This document shows, piece after piece, positions 41,316-51,288 of a stretch of 64,000 nucleotides of DNA. The DNA is from Prolixibacteraceae bacterium (GTDB lineage Bacteria > Bacteroidota > Bacteroidia > Bacteroidales > Prolixibacteraceae): NCBI GenBank assembly GCA_019163175.1, contig JAFLKN010000047.1, positions 1 to 64,000 of the forward strand, in the 5' to 3' direction. Both the position numbers and the translations under genes were made by a program. How positions within the stretch are numbered: the first letter of the stretch is position 1; every line of letters begins with the position of its first letter. The notes under the pieces were generated by a model. It was given only the letters and a program-made list of their open reading frames with translations, searched no databases and had not been told where the DNA came from.

Positions 41316-43499
41316 CTAATTGAACCAATAAGACAATTTAAGAACCAATGCCCGGTTGCGTGGGCTCCAGTCACCCGTATAGTAATTGTCGGTATAAACT
41401 ACAAACAAATCGGAAACCGGTTTATAGCGCCACTGAAATCTTAAGTTGATGTTCATGTTGTCAATCTGCTCATTGTATTGAACGAAAGAGGAAAAGAAAA
41501 CCTTGTCACTCAAAGTCAGATCGAGTTTAGGGCCCAACAGCCAAAACCGGGCACGTTCAAATGGGGCGGGAAGATTGATATCGTTGTATGAAAAGTTGAC
41601 CGACATATTTAAATAGGGCTGATAACGGTAAGTTAATTTACCTTGTACGACTCCAATTTTTCCGCTGTAGAAACCACCGGTTGCAACAGTAGCAGAATAA
41701 TTAAACAAGGTTCGCATGTCAGAGATATAGTCGATAAAACCAATGTTGGTTGAATATTCCGTTCCCTTTCTTAAAACAGTACTGCTGATGTGCGTAGGAT
41801 CAAAATCCTTGTCCAATCGCGTGTAAATATCCTTTATACCGGCGTCAAGTGTAGCCCGGTTGTTAAATTCAAACTTATACAACAGGTCAACTTCATGATC
41901 AATCTGATTGTATTCAGCATCGAAAAAATAGTCTGAGTCCATTACAATTCCATGGCTGACAATCCTTTTATTGGGAACCCACAACAAACTAAATTCAGGA
42001 TTTAAAAGGTTATAACCTGTTCGCCGAACATATCCTGCTTCAGCACTGTAATTCTCGCCAACACTTGCTTGAGCCATTAAGGCATGAATGCGGCGGGTAT
42101 TGTATGATAGCGACGCCCCCTGCGCGTATTGCTTCTCCGGATTCGCCGGACTAAATGAACGGTGATAAAACAATTTTCCGCTCCAGGCATTGTCTCTGCT
42201 GGCCAAATTGTAATCGATACCGGCTATTCTGTTAAAATTTTGCGTGCCAGGTTCGTCCATATATTCCTTGTTCACGAGGATCATTCCAATATTTGATCTC
42301 GAAAATAATTTGCGTTGCAGCGATACCACCATAAAATTGCGTGATAGCTGATTGTTGGTTTTTTCTGTCTGCATATCCAGAAGTCCCAAACGCCAATTGT
42401 TCCCGATCTTGCCACTCAACCGTGTACCTGCTAAAACTGGTGCATCCAAACCAATCCGGCGTGAGAAAAAAGGTGTTACAGAGCCAAAACCATAGTTGGA
42501 AAAGAGGTCACTATTTTCGAGAAAAAACTGGCGTTTCTCCGGAAAAAACAATTCAAACCGGTCGAGATTTGTCACCTGCTGATCGACTTCTGCCTGCGAA
42601 AAATCAGGATTGTACGTCAAATCAAGATTCATAGAAGTCGTGATTCCTAATTTGGCATCAAAGCCGAAATCGCGCCGGTATGTTGAATTTGTTCCCGCCT
42701 CAAAATTTCGAGCTGCACTGCCGAAAACATAAGGAATGACCGAAAACATCATTTTTGATTTGGGAAGCGGCTCTTCCCATTGCAGCACTCCGGTGTAAGC
42801 CAGACTGGCCGTTGCAAACTGACGAGGTACCGGCGCCCATGCCGACTTCTCATTCGTTTTCAGATCGAGGCGACTGAAATTCACATACCATTTGTCAGTC
42901 CCCGACTTAAACCTAACCGAGCGAAAAGGAATACGCATCTCGGTTACCCAGCGGTCGTTGTATTGAATTGTTTTGGAATCCCATTTGCAATCCCAGTTTA
43001 GATTTACAGCACCACCATTCGATTGGGTTCCGTCCCACTTTGCTCCCGAAACCGATGCTCCAAAAGAAAAACCGTTGGTCTGATCTAAAAAAGTATCGAA
43101 GAAAACCAGGAAGTTGTCGTTGTTGCCAAATACAAAATCGCGTCGGAATGATTCCATAATTCGTTTTCCGGGGATGGTATCGAAAAAGGTAACTCCCAGA
43201 TAGAAGGCTTTATCATCATAGGTCATAACAACTTCAGAAGGAGATTTGGCCAAACCCGAATCAACCGGAAGAACAACATGAAAATCGGTTGCCTTTTCAG
43301 CCTTCTCCCAGTCAGTCTCGCCAATCAAACCGTCGAGTTTAATGGTTCCGGTGGCTCTTTTAACACGAAGCACAACGTTCTCGTTGTTTTTGTGAGCAAC
43401 AGGATCACTTTTTAAGCTTTTTTTTGAAGGTTTATCTTTATCGGATGAATAGGAAAATAAATGGATTGTCAGTAATAAGCCAACAAGAAAAAATTTCAT
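41316..43499 (-). CDS. DUF5916-type outer-membrane protein with CBM9-like domain
   Basis: 727 residues with a signal peptide (about 1-19). An N-terminal CBM9-like domain (residues about 45-220; IKLDGLIGETDWEKAEKATDFHVV cut as LDGLIGETDWEKAE, and MTYDDKAFYLGVTFFD) precedes a long series of beta strands (LDLTYNPDFSQAEVDQQVTN, FFPEKRQFFLENSDLF) with the DUF5916 layout and a C-terminal strand VLKLSYWFN. An outer-membrane barrel with an extracytoplasmic binding domain is expected. Role in Bacteroidota is unknown. It is separated from the export operon by 244 nt with no obvious terminator, so co-expression cannot be judged. Confidence 0.82.
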   Translation of the reverse strand: MKFFLVGLLLTIHLFSYSSDKDKPSKKSLKSDPVAHKNNENVVLRVKRATGTIKLDGLIGETDWEKAEKATDFHVVLPVDSGLAKSPSEVVMTYDDKAFYLGVTFFDTIPGKRIMESFRRDFVFGNNDNFLVFFDTFLDQTNGFSFGASVSGAKWDGTQSNGGAVNLNWDCKWDSKTIQYNDRWVTEMRIPFRSVRFKSGTDKWYVNFSRLDLKTNEKSAWAPVPRQFATASLAYTGVLQWEEPLPKSKMMFSVIPYVFGSAARNFEAGTNSTYRRDFGFDAKLGITTSMNLDLTYNPDFSQAEVDQQVTNLDRFELFFPEKRQFFLENSDLFSNYGFGSVTPFFSRRIGLDAPVLAGTRLSGKIGNNWRLGLLDMQTEKTNNQLSRNFMVVSLQRKLFSRSNIGMILVNKEYMDEPGTQNFNRIAGIDYNLASRDNAWSGKLFYHRSFSPANPEKQYAQGASLSYNTRRIHALMAQASVGENYSAEAGYVRRTGYNLLNPEFSLLWVPNKRIVSHGIVMDSDYFFDAEYNQIDHEVDLLYKFEFNNRATLDAGIKDIYTRLDKDFDPTHISSTVLRKGTEYSTNIGFIDYISDMRTLFNYSATVATGGFYSGKIGVVQGKLTYRYQPYLNMSVNFSYNDINLPAPFERARFWLLGPKLDLTLSDKVFFSSFVQYNEQIDNMNINLRFQWRYKPVSDLFVVYTDNYYTGDWSPRNRALVLKLSYWFN

Positions 43500-43743
43500 A
43501 TAGCAAGGTTAGGATAGAATTGGTTTAAAGACTGTCAAAAATATAAAAACCCCTATTGAAACCAAGATATTCCTTTCAAACAATTGTTAATAGGAAATAC
43601 TGAAGTATTAAAGTGCCAAGAATAAAAACAGTGAAAAGAAATCAGGGAATATTCAGTTTGAATTTTCCTTAATCTCTTTTCACTTTACTGAAAGATTGTA
43701 GGTTTCAATATTTTATTTTGAAGCAATCATTTAAACCATTCAA

Positions 43744-45000
43744 CTACTTAGCAGCAGCAACTTTTTCGATTTCACGTTTAAATTCCTCGGGTTGATACAA
43801 CAACACAACATTCCCTTCCTGTATATTTTGTTCGACCACTCCGTATTGATCGTTTTCGGCAACCACTTCAATCTCATGTTCAATAATGCTCCCACCTTTC
43901 TTCAAATAAACAATCTGTTTGCCGTCTTTCGAGAAAATGGCTTTCAACGGAACCAACAACTTATCCTGATAAGAGGCAATTACGATATCACTATTGGCGT
44001 TCATTCCGGGTTTCATTTCCTTGTCAGATCGTTCGAACCGGATAACAACCCTGAAAACTTTCATATCAAAATCCTTGTGATCTTCACCAACATTGGCAAT
44101 CTTGATCACTTTTCCCCAGAATATTTTATCAGGAAGGGCATCAATTGTGATGCGAACACTGTCGTTAACTTCAATTTTCGAAATATCAATTTCCCGAATA
44201 AAAGTTTCAGTAATGGCAATGGACATGTCGGGCAAAGTTGCTACCGATGGTCTCCAGATATCAATTTGTGAATCTTTTCCATAAGCTTTTCCATTGCGGT
44301 CTTTTGCAAACATTACAATTCCGTCTTCAGGAGTGGTAATGGTCGTTGAGTTCAATGCAGCCTGATATTTACTGATTTTAACCTGATATTCAGCCACGCG
44401 ATCTTTATGACGGGTTACCCTAAGTTTCTGACGGTTTTTTTCAAGCAAATAATTCCGGGTGATTTTATCTACTTCAATTTCGGCTTTCTGATAATTCATC
44501 TGAGTTTTTCGCTGATAGGCTTCCGACTCATATTTCGATTGTTCGAGGTCTATTTTCAGGTACTCCAGATCGAGCTTGGCATTGTTGATGGACTCCCTTC
44601 GCTGAGAAAGATTGACAGCACTGTCGAGCACTGCATCGCGCAGGTCGGAATCTACCTTTTCTTTCTCCTGCATGAAGTTTCTCATGTTCGTCATTATCTG
44701 ACTATCATCAAGTTTGGCAATATAGTCACCTTTCTTAACAGCTTTCCCTTCGACAATAACATCTGCAAGTTTATACTGGTAAATGTGCAACTCCTCATCG
44801 CAAATTATATCAGGCAAATTAATATCAGTATATTTTTCGCCCCGAACTTCGCCTTTACAATTGACAACAACCTCTAAATTACCTTTTCTGATTTTATAGG
44901 ATTTTTCACTTACAGGCTTTACCTGAAAGTATACCAAAGCAGCTATTCCTATGACGCCTATAGCTAATCCCGGAATCAGATATTTATTTTTCTTTACCAT
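43744..45000 (-). CDS. HlyD/MacA-like periplasmic adaptor, distal copy
   Basis: 418 residues with one N-terminal membrane helix (LIPGLAIGVIGIAALVYFQV), a lipoyl/barrel-sandwich part (AVKKGDYIAKLDD), a long alpha-hairpin (about residues 105-215, heavy in KAEIEVDKI and LDLEYLKIDLEQSK), and a beta-barrel segment (ISKIEVNDSVRITIDALPDKIFWGKV). Adaptors of this kind link an inner-membrane transporter to a TolC-like channel. Last gene of the operon (TolC gene 6 nt upstream). It resembles the adaptor at 47877 (DISKxxVxxxVxIxIDA), so the two are paralogues. Confidence 0.85.
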   Translation of the reverse strand: MVKKNKYLIPGLAIGVIGIAALVYFQVKPVSEKSYKIRKGNLEVVVNCKGEVRGEKYTDINLPDIICDEELHIYQYKLADVIVEGKAVKKGDYIAKLDDSQIMTNMRNFMQEKEKVDSDLRDAVLDSAVNLSQRRESINNAKLDLEYLKIDLEQSKYESEAYQRKTQMNYQKAEIEVDKITRNYLLEKNRQKLRVTRHKDRVAEYQVKISKYQAALNSTTITTPEDGIVMFAKDRNGKAYGKDSQIDIWRPSVATLPDMSIAITETFIREIDISKIEVNDSVRITIDALPDKIFWGKVIKIANVGEDHKDFDMKVFRVVIRFERSDKEMKPGMNANSDIVIASYQDKLLVPLKAIFSKDGKQIVYLKKGGSIIEHEIEVVAENDQYGVVEQNIQEGNVVLLYQPEEFKREIEKVAAAK

Positions 45001-45006
45001 GTCGGA

Positions 45007-46494
45007 TTAGTTTTTAATGATTTTATCGTACTCGGCAGTCAGTGTTTCTTTCTTTACAAAATCGTAAAGTGTCAGCATACGTAAACGATAAAAATAATTC
45101 CAGTAGGTTTTTACGGCATTGATGTATGCCTTACGGGCTGATTCACGATCGTTTCGGGCAACATTCAATTTAATAACATCAACCTTTCCGATCAGGAAAC
45201 GCTGAAAAGTAACCTCAAATCCCTTTTGTGCCACAGTATCAGCTTTTGCAGCATTTTTCACCTGTTCGGCCTGAAGATTAAACTCCATTACCGACTGAAA
45301 AATATTCTGTTCGAAGTCGATTCGGGCCTGTTTGATGCGCGCATTGGCAACCTCACGAGTCGATTCGGCCATCATCAAACGTCCTTTTCGTCTACCCCAA
45401 TCGACCAAAGGAACGTTAACACCAACACGCAATCGCTGACTTTGATCGGGCTGATCGTAAACCATGTCAAAATTTTCGGCAGATTGATTAAGGCCAAACA
45501 CAGCATACAAACTGGTATTTAGTCCAGATTGGGAGCGGGCTTGTGCAACCGCCCGGTTTTGTTCAAGCATTTGCTGTGACTGATCAAGTATGTCGGGATT
45601 ATTTCTTAAAGCAAGATCCAAAGCTTCATCAGCACTGACCTGTAAAGTCGGAATTTCAGAGGGAACCTGGCAATTGACCAGTGTCGCTTTATCCAAAACA
45701 AGATATGAATTAAGACCCGATTGTGCCCGTATCACTTCCAGATTGGCGCTGCTTAAAGCCTGCTGCGCATTTAATTGGCCCAGTTCAAGGTTTAAAAGTT
45801 CATCCTGAGTAACAGTTCCAACCTGAAAACGTCCCTTCCCAATCTTGTAAAGTGTGTCAGCATTGGCCATATTGTTTTGTGCAATTTTCAGCTGAATTTG
45901 TGCATCGACCAACTCAAAAAACATCGAAGTACTTTTCATGGCCAGGTTTTCCTGCGACTGAACAAATTCCTTTTTAGCCTTTTCAAATTTGATTGGTTCA
46001 ATTTTCGATTCCCATCGTAATGAATTATAGCCGTTAAGTGACTGCGAATAACCAATACTCACAGGTGTTGCCTGATATGAAGTAGTTGGATCGTCACCCA
46101 GATTCTTCACCATCCCTAGCTCAGAACTCAGAAAAAAACTACCTCCAGTCAATCCGATTTTTTGGTTTAACTGAAGTGACATGTCCGAATTCAAATAATC
46201 GCGCAAAACGTATTCTTCTTCGTTGGTCTGAAAGTTATACTCACGCTTCCGGTAATGGTTGAAATCTAAGGGAGTCGCTGCCAAACTCAGGCTAGGCAGT
46301 TTATCAGCTTTATAATAGCGAAACTCCCAATAGCTGGCCAAATACATATTCTTATACCTGAATGCATCGAGCGATTTCTGAGATGCAATTTTAACAACCT
46401 CATCAAGACTTAAAACATAGGAGTCTTTTTGGGCATTCACATTCTGAAGCAATAACACAAACAGGGCAATTAGTAACAATATAGATTTTTTCAT
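45007..46494 (-). CDS. TolC-family outer-membrane efflux protein
   Basis: 495 residues with a signal peptide (1-21, LLLQNVNAQ) and the two repeated outer-membrane-factor modules: helices around QENLAMKSTSMFFELVDAQIQLKIAQNN and ALRNNPDILDQSQQMLEQNRAVAQARS, each followed by short strands (STELGMVKNLG; LYAVFGLNQS). Forms a trimeric trans-periplasmic channel for the adaptor/permease proteins of this operon. 11 nt after the permease gene, 6 nt before the second adaptor gene. Confidence 0.88.
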   Translation of the reverse strand: MKKSILLLIALFVLLLQNVNAQKDSYVLSLDEVVKIASQKSLDAFRYKNMYLASYWEFRYYKADKLPSLSLAATPLDFNHYRKREYNFQTNEEEYVLRDYLNSDMSLQLNQKIGLTGGSFFLSSELGMVKNLGDDPTTSYQATPVSIGYSQSLNGYNSLRWESKIEPIKFEKAKKEFVQSQENLAMKSTSMFFELVDAQIQLKIAQNNMANADTLYKIGKGRFQVGTVTQDELLNLELGQLNAQQALSSANLEVIRAQSGLNSYLVLDKATLVNCQVPSEIPTLQVSADEALDLALRNNPDILDQSQQMLEQNRAVAQARSQSGLNTSLYAVFGLNQSAENFDMVYDQPDQSQRLRVGVNVPLVDWGRRKGRLMMAESTREVANARIKQARIDFEQNIFQSVMEFNLQAEQVKNAAKADTVAQKGFEVTFQRFLIGKVDVIKLNVARNDRESARKAYINAVKTYWNYFYRLRMLTLYDFVKKETLTAEYDKIIKN

Positions 46495-46505
46495 TTTTCT
46501 TGATT

Positions 46506-47852
46506 TTAAGCACGTAACGATTCAACAGGATCTTTTTCAGCAGCTCTTTTGGCCGGCATGTATCCAAACATGATTCCAACAAGAGCCGAAACCCCAAACG
46601 CAATAACAATGCTGAACAGTGAAACAATAGTCTTGATATCAAAAACAGCAGTAATTATTTTGGAAAGTGCAACTCCCAGAATAATTCCGATGATTCCTCC
46701 TGAAATACTAATTAATGTAGATTCAGCAAGAAATTGAGCAACAATGTCTTTCCTCGAGGCGCCAATAGCCTGCCGCGTTCCGATTTCACGAATACGTTCC
46801 ATAACCGAGGCAAGCATAATATTCATGATGCCGATACCTCCTACGATGAGCGAGATACCTGCAATTGCACCCAATACAATATTGAAAATCTTTTTGGTAC
46901 GTTGTTGTTGTTTCAATAACAATTCGGGAATTGTAACTTCAAAATCGTACAACCCAGAGTGGCGGCGCAATAAGATGCGCTTTACAATATTTGCAGTTGC
47001 CCCAAGTTGTTCGGTTTCTTTTACCTGAAGAATAATTTTATCGAGCTGATTTAGGTTTTTATCATCGGCTGAATTGGTGCTTGTTGTAGTAACCATTCTG
47101 CGACGAGCTGTTGACCGTTCAACTTCGTCGGCACGAACTAAAGCCCTGTTTTTGAAGCGCATCAAGATGGTTTGTGCAGGGATAAAAATCTTATTATCCG
47201 AACTGCTGATTCCCATTTCATCAGAGGCCGAAGCCGTAAAATCGCGCCGCTCGACTACTCCTATAATTTTCAACCATATCTGTCCACATTTAATGTATTT
47301 GCCAATTGGGTTCTCCTGATTAAAAAAGACGCTTTTAATGTTGTCGCCAATTACGCAAACCGGCAAACCGGCATCCGATTGCAATTGATTAAAAACTTCG
47401 CCAAGCTGAAGTGTGATATTGAATAATTTGAAATAATTGGTATTGACTCCTTCAAGCACCACAGGCTTACTTTTACCGTCAATTATTGCTGAGTAGTTGT
47501 AAGATATAACCGGACTTAACATGTTTACAGTAGGAACAACTTCTTCAATCGCTTTTAAGTCGAGCATCGTCAAGCCTTTTGAAAACTTTTTTGCGCCTGC
47601 TTTCTCCTCCTGATTTTCAGTAGAATTTTCGTTTCCCGTCGCTTCAATAGGAGTGATAATGATGTTATTCACACCCACCATTTTTATCTGTTCCAGAATT
47701 TCCTGCTCTGCACCATTCCCAATGGCCAGCATGCTAATTACAGCAGCCACCCCAAAAATGATACCCAGTGCAGTTAAAATAGACTTGAGTTTATTGTCGA
47801 TAATAGCCTCAAAACCAATAATTATATCGTGAAAATATTTTTTAAAAATCAT
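46506..47852 (-). CDS. MacB-like ABC permease without ATPase domain
   Basis: 448 residues starting directly with the permease: first membrane helix about residues 22-44 (LKSILTALGIIFGVAAVISML), a large periplasmic MacB_PCD region (about 45-310), then three helices at about 335-365, 380-405 and 415-440 (GAIAGISLIVGGIGIMNIMLASVMERIREIGTRQAIGAS is split here as GGIGIMNIMLASVMERIREI) with the ExGIxxAxGAxxxD-type coupling loop. It lacks the fused N-terminal ATPase of Escherichia-type MacB, and no separate ATPase gene is in the operon. LolD at 39206 is the only ABC ATPase in the window. Confidence 0.88.
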   Translation of the reverse strand: MIFKKYFHDIIIGFEAIIDNKLKSILTALGIIFGVAAVISMLAIGNGAEQEILEQIKMVGVNNIIITPIEATGNENSTENQEEKAGAKKFSKGLTMLDLKAIEEVVPTVNMLSPVISYNYSAIIDGKSKPVVLEGVNTNYFKLFNITLQLGEVFNQLQSDAGLPVCVIGDNIKSVFFNQENPIGKYIKCGQIWLKIIGVVERRDFTASASDEMGISSSDNKIFIPAQTILMRFKNRALVRADEVERSTARRRMVTTTSTNSADDKNLNQLDKIILQVKETEQLGATANIVKRILLRRHSGLYDFEVTIPELLLKQQQRTKKIFNIVLGAIAGISLIVGGIGIMNIMLASVMERIREIGTRQAIGASRKDIVAQFLAESTLISISGGIIGIILGVALSKIITAVFDIKTIVSLFSIVIAFGVSALVGIMFGYMPAKRAAEKDPVESLRA

Positions 47853-47876
47853 CGCTGTTGTTTTAGGTTTTGAGAA

Positions 47877-49265
47877 TTACTTCACTTGAATTACTTTGGA
47901 CATCATCGGAGCTTGCCCGGGAACTGGCATCGGTTCAGGTTTCTTTTTAAGCATTTCTTCACGTTCCTTCTCAGCCTGAAGGCGCGTATTTTCTTTCTCT
48001 TTTTTAATTTCCTCGAATATATCAGAACCTACAAGTTTCAAATCAGCAGCATTTTCGGGTTCGGTGAGCCAAACCATATCGCCCTCTTTTAAACCCTTTT
48101 TTACCACAACATTATTTTCGTTTTCGTCACCCAACCAAACGACTTGCTTTACCGGATGTTCTGTGCCAACATAAACAAATTTCATGCTGTCGTTTTCGAA
48201 TACAACATCGGTTGCAACCATCAAAGTATCGGCAAAAGTACCGGCCTCAATAGCATTGCTGGTTGTCATTGCTGGTTTTAAATCCTTATCCTTCCCAAAT
48301 ATCTTAATCTTCACTTCGAATACCTTGGCATCGCTATTTGGCATCGCCTGCCCAATGTTCGCAACAGCAATTACCTGTCCTGACAGCTGTTTTTCAGGAA
48401 AAGCATCTATCCCGATCTTTACATTCTGACCTACTTTTACTTTCGAAATATCAATTTCATTAATATAGGTTCTTGAAATTAAATTTGTCATTTCAGGAAT
48501 AGTAGCAATAACCGAATTGTATGGACCAACCTTCGATCCTGTTTTGATAATCTCTCCCCAGGGGAACTTAAAGTATGTAAGGATGCCGGCTTTTGGAGCA
48601 GTGATTTCAAGTGAATTGAACAATTTTTGAAGTTCCTGTGAACGTTCCAGAATTTGGCGGTAGTTGATGTATTTCCGATCAACCTTATTTTCCTCTTGTT
48701 TTTTCTTCAGCACATAGGCTTTCTGTTCCTGATCAAGTCTTCGTTTGGCTTTATCCAAATCCATACTGGCCTTTTTCTGGATAGATGGAGACTCGTAAAC
48801 TGATTCTTCCATAATAATTTTCTTCTCAGCCTGATCGAGTCGTGCATTTACAATTACATCGCGTTGATTACTAAGGTTCAGGTTCGAGTCAATTTTACTG
48901 TCTTCGTATTCCGACAGCATTTTATCCATATCATCCTGTGCAAGTTTAATCTGTTCTTCAACTGCAGTGTGATCAAGTGTGGCCACATAGTCACCTGAAT
49001 CAACCAGCGTTCCTTCGTCAACCATGTGAGTAATGGTCAACTCCCAGATGCGTAAATTACGATCTTTCAACTTTTCAGGAATATTAATACTCTCGGATTT
49101 CTCGGATTCCAATTGACCCGATGAAAAAACAAAAGCGGTAAAAGTGCCTCGTTTTACATCAACAGTAATCTGGCTAAAATCCTTTTCTCCTTTGCGCAGA
49201 AAAAAATACAAAACAATAAAAAGCAATGCAGCAATAGTAATTACAATGATCTTTTTGGTATTCAT
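47877..49265 (-). CDS. HlyD/MacA-like periplasmic adaptor, first gene of export operon
   Basis: 462 residues with an N-terminal membrane helix (IIVITIAALLFIVLYFFL), barrel-sandwich parts (DEGTLVDSGDYVATLDH), a long alpha-hairpin with many charged residues (residues about 120-225), a beta-barrel with SKVKVGQNVKIGIDAFPE and a Glu/Lys- and Pro-rich C-terminal extension (EEIKKEKENTRLQAEKER; KKPEPMPVPGQAP). The tail is absent from the paralogue at 43744. Operon order is adaptor, permease, TolC, adaptor. Likely exports a small molecule or peptide; substrate unknown. Confidence 0.87.
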   Translation of the reverse strand: MNTKKIIVITIAALLFIVLYFFLRKGEKDFSQITVDVKRGTFTAFVFSSGQLESEKSESINIPEKLKDRNLRIWELTITHMVDEGTLVDSGDYVATLDHTAVEEQIKLAQDDMDKMLSEYEDSKIDSNLNLSNQRDVIVNARLDQAEKKIIMEESVYESPSIQKKASMDLDKAKRRLDQEQKAYVLKKKQEENKVDRKYINYRQILERSQELQKLFNSLEITAPKAGILTYFKFPWGEIIKTGSKVGPYNSVIATIPEMTNLISRTYINEIDISKVKVGQNVKIGIDAFPEKQLSGQVIAVANIGQAMPNSDAKVFEVKIKIFGKDKDLKPAMTTSNAIEAGTFADTLMVATDVVFENDSMKFVYVGTEHPVKQVVWLGDENENNVVVKKGLKEGDMVWLTEPENAADLKLVGSDIFEEIKKEKENTRLQAEKEREEMLKKKPEPMPVPGQAPMMSKVIQVK

Positions 49266-49581
49266 GGTTTCTAGTTAATTGGTATTTTGTGTTGGTTTAT
49301 ATCTAAACGGCGAATGTGCAATAAATTATATTGAATCTCAAATTCAAAGCGATTTCAAGTGAAATAGAACCTATCTAAATTTTAAAGGTGAGATTGCTCA
49401 ACATTTATGCCAAATTTGTAATCAAATTATATGTTCTATTACATTTTGATGGTTCAAATGGCAAACATTTTATACTTTGATTAGAAAACTGGGAACTGGT
49501 TTAAACCTTTGTTATAAATATTTATAATTTATTAAGAGAGAAAGTCAGTAAATTAGGACAATAAACGCCAAACAAAGTTTT
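49266..49581. other. Divergent gap before the export operon and secreted pair
   Basis: About 316 nt between the export operon (minus) and the plus-strand pair at 49582. AT-rich with several TTTG words but no clean TTTG/TAnnTTTG pair on either strand, and no hairpin of note. Confidence 0.5.
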
Positions 49582-50175
49582 ATGCGAATTCTATTGCTGT
49601 TCCTTGCATTGCTCGCGGTATGTTCCGGGTTCTCGCAACCTGCAAAGAAAATTCTACTGTCAGGAATTGTGTTAAACCCAGATTCAGTTCCTATTCCTGA
49701 TGTTGCAATTATTAATGCACGAACAGGAAAAACAGTACGAACCAATACCGCAGGCTTTTTTCAAGCTGAAATGGCAGAAGGTGATTCACTAATGGCCTAC
49801 CATATTGCTTTTAAAAAGCGATTTATCCGCGAAACAGACAATATCCAATTCCTGGTTCTTGAACCTGAAATTCAAGAGCTATTGCAAATTGATATAACAG
49901 ATCACGAACAGGAAAAGAAGAATCTGGAACAAACCGTTGATGACATCAAACGCCTTGCACCATTAGAAGAACTATCGGGTTATGATCTCAAATCGAGACA
50001 AACCCAATTTATTGAAGATCATGGATCGCACAATAAAGGTTTCAGTCCATTTTTCGGACCAACGGTTCATGTTCCATTCGGAAAGATCGGAGAGATTGTC
50101 TCGAATTTGACGAAACGGCACCAACTAAAAAAGCTAAGTTCACACTATCATTTAGTCAAAACAAAAAAGAAATAA
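49582..50175 (+). CDS. Secreted protein with carboxypeptidase-regulatory-like domain
   Basis: 197 residues with a signal peptide (residues 1-19, LLAVCSGFSQ). Residues about 26-100 form a CarboxypepD_reg-like Ig fold (ILLSGIVLNPDSVPIPDVAIINARTGKTVRTN cut as GIVLNPDSVPIPDVAIIN, then TNTAGFFQAEMAEGD), as in TonB-linked receptors, but no barrel or plug follows. The C-terminal part is helical and Lys/Glu-rich. 78 nt before a coiled-coil secreted protein gene; the two may be one unit. A periplasmic scaffold role is a guess. Confidence 0.7.
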   Translation: MRILLLFLALLAVCSGFSQPAKKILLSGIVLNPDSVPIPDVAIINARTGKTVRTNTAGFFQAEMAEGDSLMAYHIAFKKRFIRETDNIQFLVLEPEIQELLQIDITDHEQEKKNLEQTVDDIKRLAPLEELSGYDLKSRQTQFIEDHGSHNKGFSPFFGPTVHVPFGKIGEIVSNLTKRHQLKKLSSHYHLVKTKKK

Positions 50176-50253
50176 CTCAGCGATTAATATTGAACAGATT
50201 TTTAAATCAAATCGGAAACAAAAGGAAATCCTAAATCGTTTAATAACGAAAAA

Positions 50254-51225
50254 ATGAAACGTTTAATAATACTTTCCGCATTCCTTTCATTCAGTTTAGT
50301 TGTTAGCTCACAACAAAGAATTGAAGTTGAAACTGGAGAAAAAAACATGTCGAAAGGCCAGCAAATGGCTATAACAGTAGTCGTTCCTGAATCAAAGTCA
50401 AAAGATATTGATCCGCTTTGGAAAAAGTATATCAATAATCGCGGCTTTGGTGAACGAGTAGGCAATTTGGCCACACAGATTGGCAATATTTTTAAAAGTG
50501 AGGAAAACCAGGCACAACGCGACAAACTCAAAGTTGAAAAAAATGGTGATGAATGGTATGTTCGTTCCATCGAAGAAGCTACTATCACCAAACACTCTAT
50601 GGATGTTTATGCCCGAATGACCGATTTGCCAAATGGCTGCCAGATAAGCGCGTTTTTTCAATATACTGATTCGGTATTTATTAACGAATCGAACGTTGAT
50701 CAGGAACGTATTCAGACCATGAAAAACTACATTCGTGAATTTGGAGTGGAAGCCTATAAAAATGTTGTGGACGACCAAATTAAGGAAGCGAAAAAAGAAG
50801 TTTCGAGACAGGAGTCGGTTTTAAAAGACATCGAATCGGATTCGAGAAAGGAAGAAAAAGCAATTTCGCGATTCGAAGCTGACATTCAGGAATACAATGC
50901 CGGAATATTTGAGGTAGAAAGCGACATAGTCAGACTTGATGATATTATTTCAGCCAAAAAAGTTTCCGCCTCAACTTTGACGAAAAAAACTCCTGAATAT
51001 GATGCAGCAAAAAAGGAATTGAAAGATTTGGCAAAAGAAAAATCCAAATATTTTAGCAAGATCAAATCATTGAAAGGAAAGATCAAATCCAAGGAACAAG
51101 ATATTAAGTCGGCTCAGGGTAAAATTGGAGAGAATGAACTGAAACTTGTTCGTCAAAGAGCAGTTATACAAGAAAAAGAACTGATTGTTGAGCAATTAAT
51201 AGCTAAAAAGGATGGAATTCAATAG
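50254..51225 (+). CDS. Secreted coiled-coil hypothetical protein
   Basis: 323 residues with a signal peptide (1-19, FSLVVSSQ). Residues about 25-160 are globular (GQQMAITVVVPESKSKDIDP; GDEWYVRSIEEATITKHSMD), and 165-320 form a long, highly charged coiled coil (AKKEVSRQESVLKDIESDSRK and KEKSKYFSKIKSLKGKIKSK). No known domain. Ends just before a bidirectional-looking terminator shared with glmM. It could span the periplasm or bind the envelope, but no function can be named. Confidence 0.7.
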   Translation: MKRLIILSAFLSFSLVVSSQQRIEVETGEKNMSKGQQMAITVVVPESKSKDIDPLWKKYINNRGFGERVGNLATQIGNIFKSEENQAQRDKLKVEKNGDEWYVRSIEEATITKHSMDVYARMTDLPNGCQISAFFQYTDSVFINESNVDQERIQTMKNYIREFGVEAYKNVVDDQIKEAKKEVSRQESVLKDIESDSRKEEKAISRFEADIQEYNAGIFEVESDIVRLDDIISAKKVSASTLTKKTPEYDAAKKELKDLAKEKSKYFSKIKSLKGKIKSKEQDIKSAQGKIGENELKLVRQRAVIQEKELIVEQLIAKKDGIQ

Positions 51226-51247
51226 TGAATAGTTTCGAGCAAAAAGA

Positions 51248-51285
51248 ATGGTCAGCCTTTTGAATAGCTGACCATCCTTTTTTTT
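51248..51285. terminator. Terminator between coiled-coil gene and glmM
   Basis: ATGGTCAGC (51248-51256) pairs with GCTGACCAT (51267-51275), 10-nt loop, T-run on the right and A-run on the left, so it can work for both convergent genes. Confidence 0.88.
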
Positions 51286-51288
51286 GCC

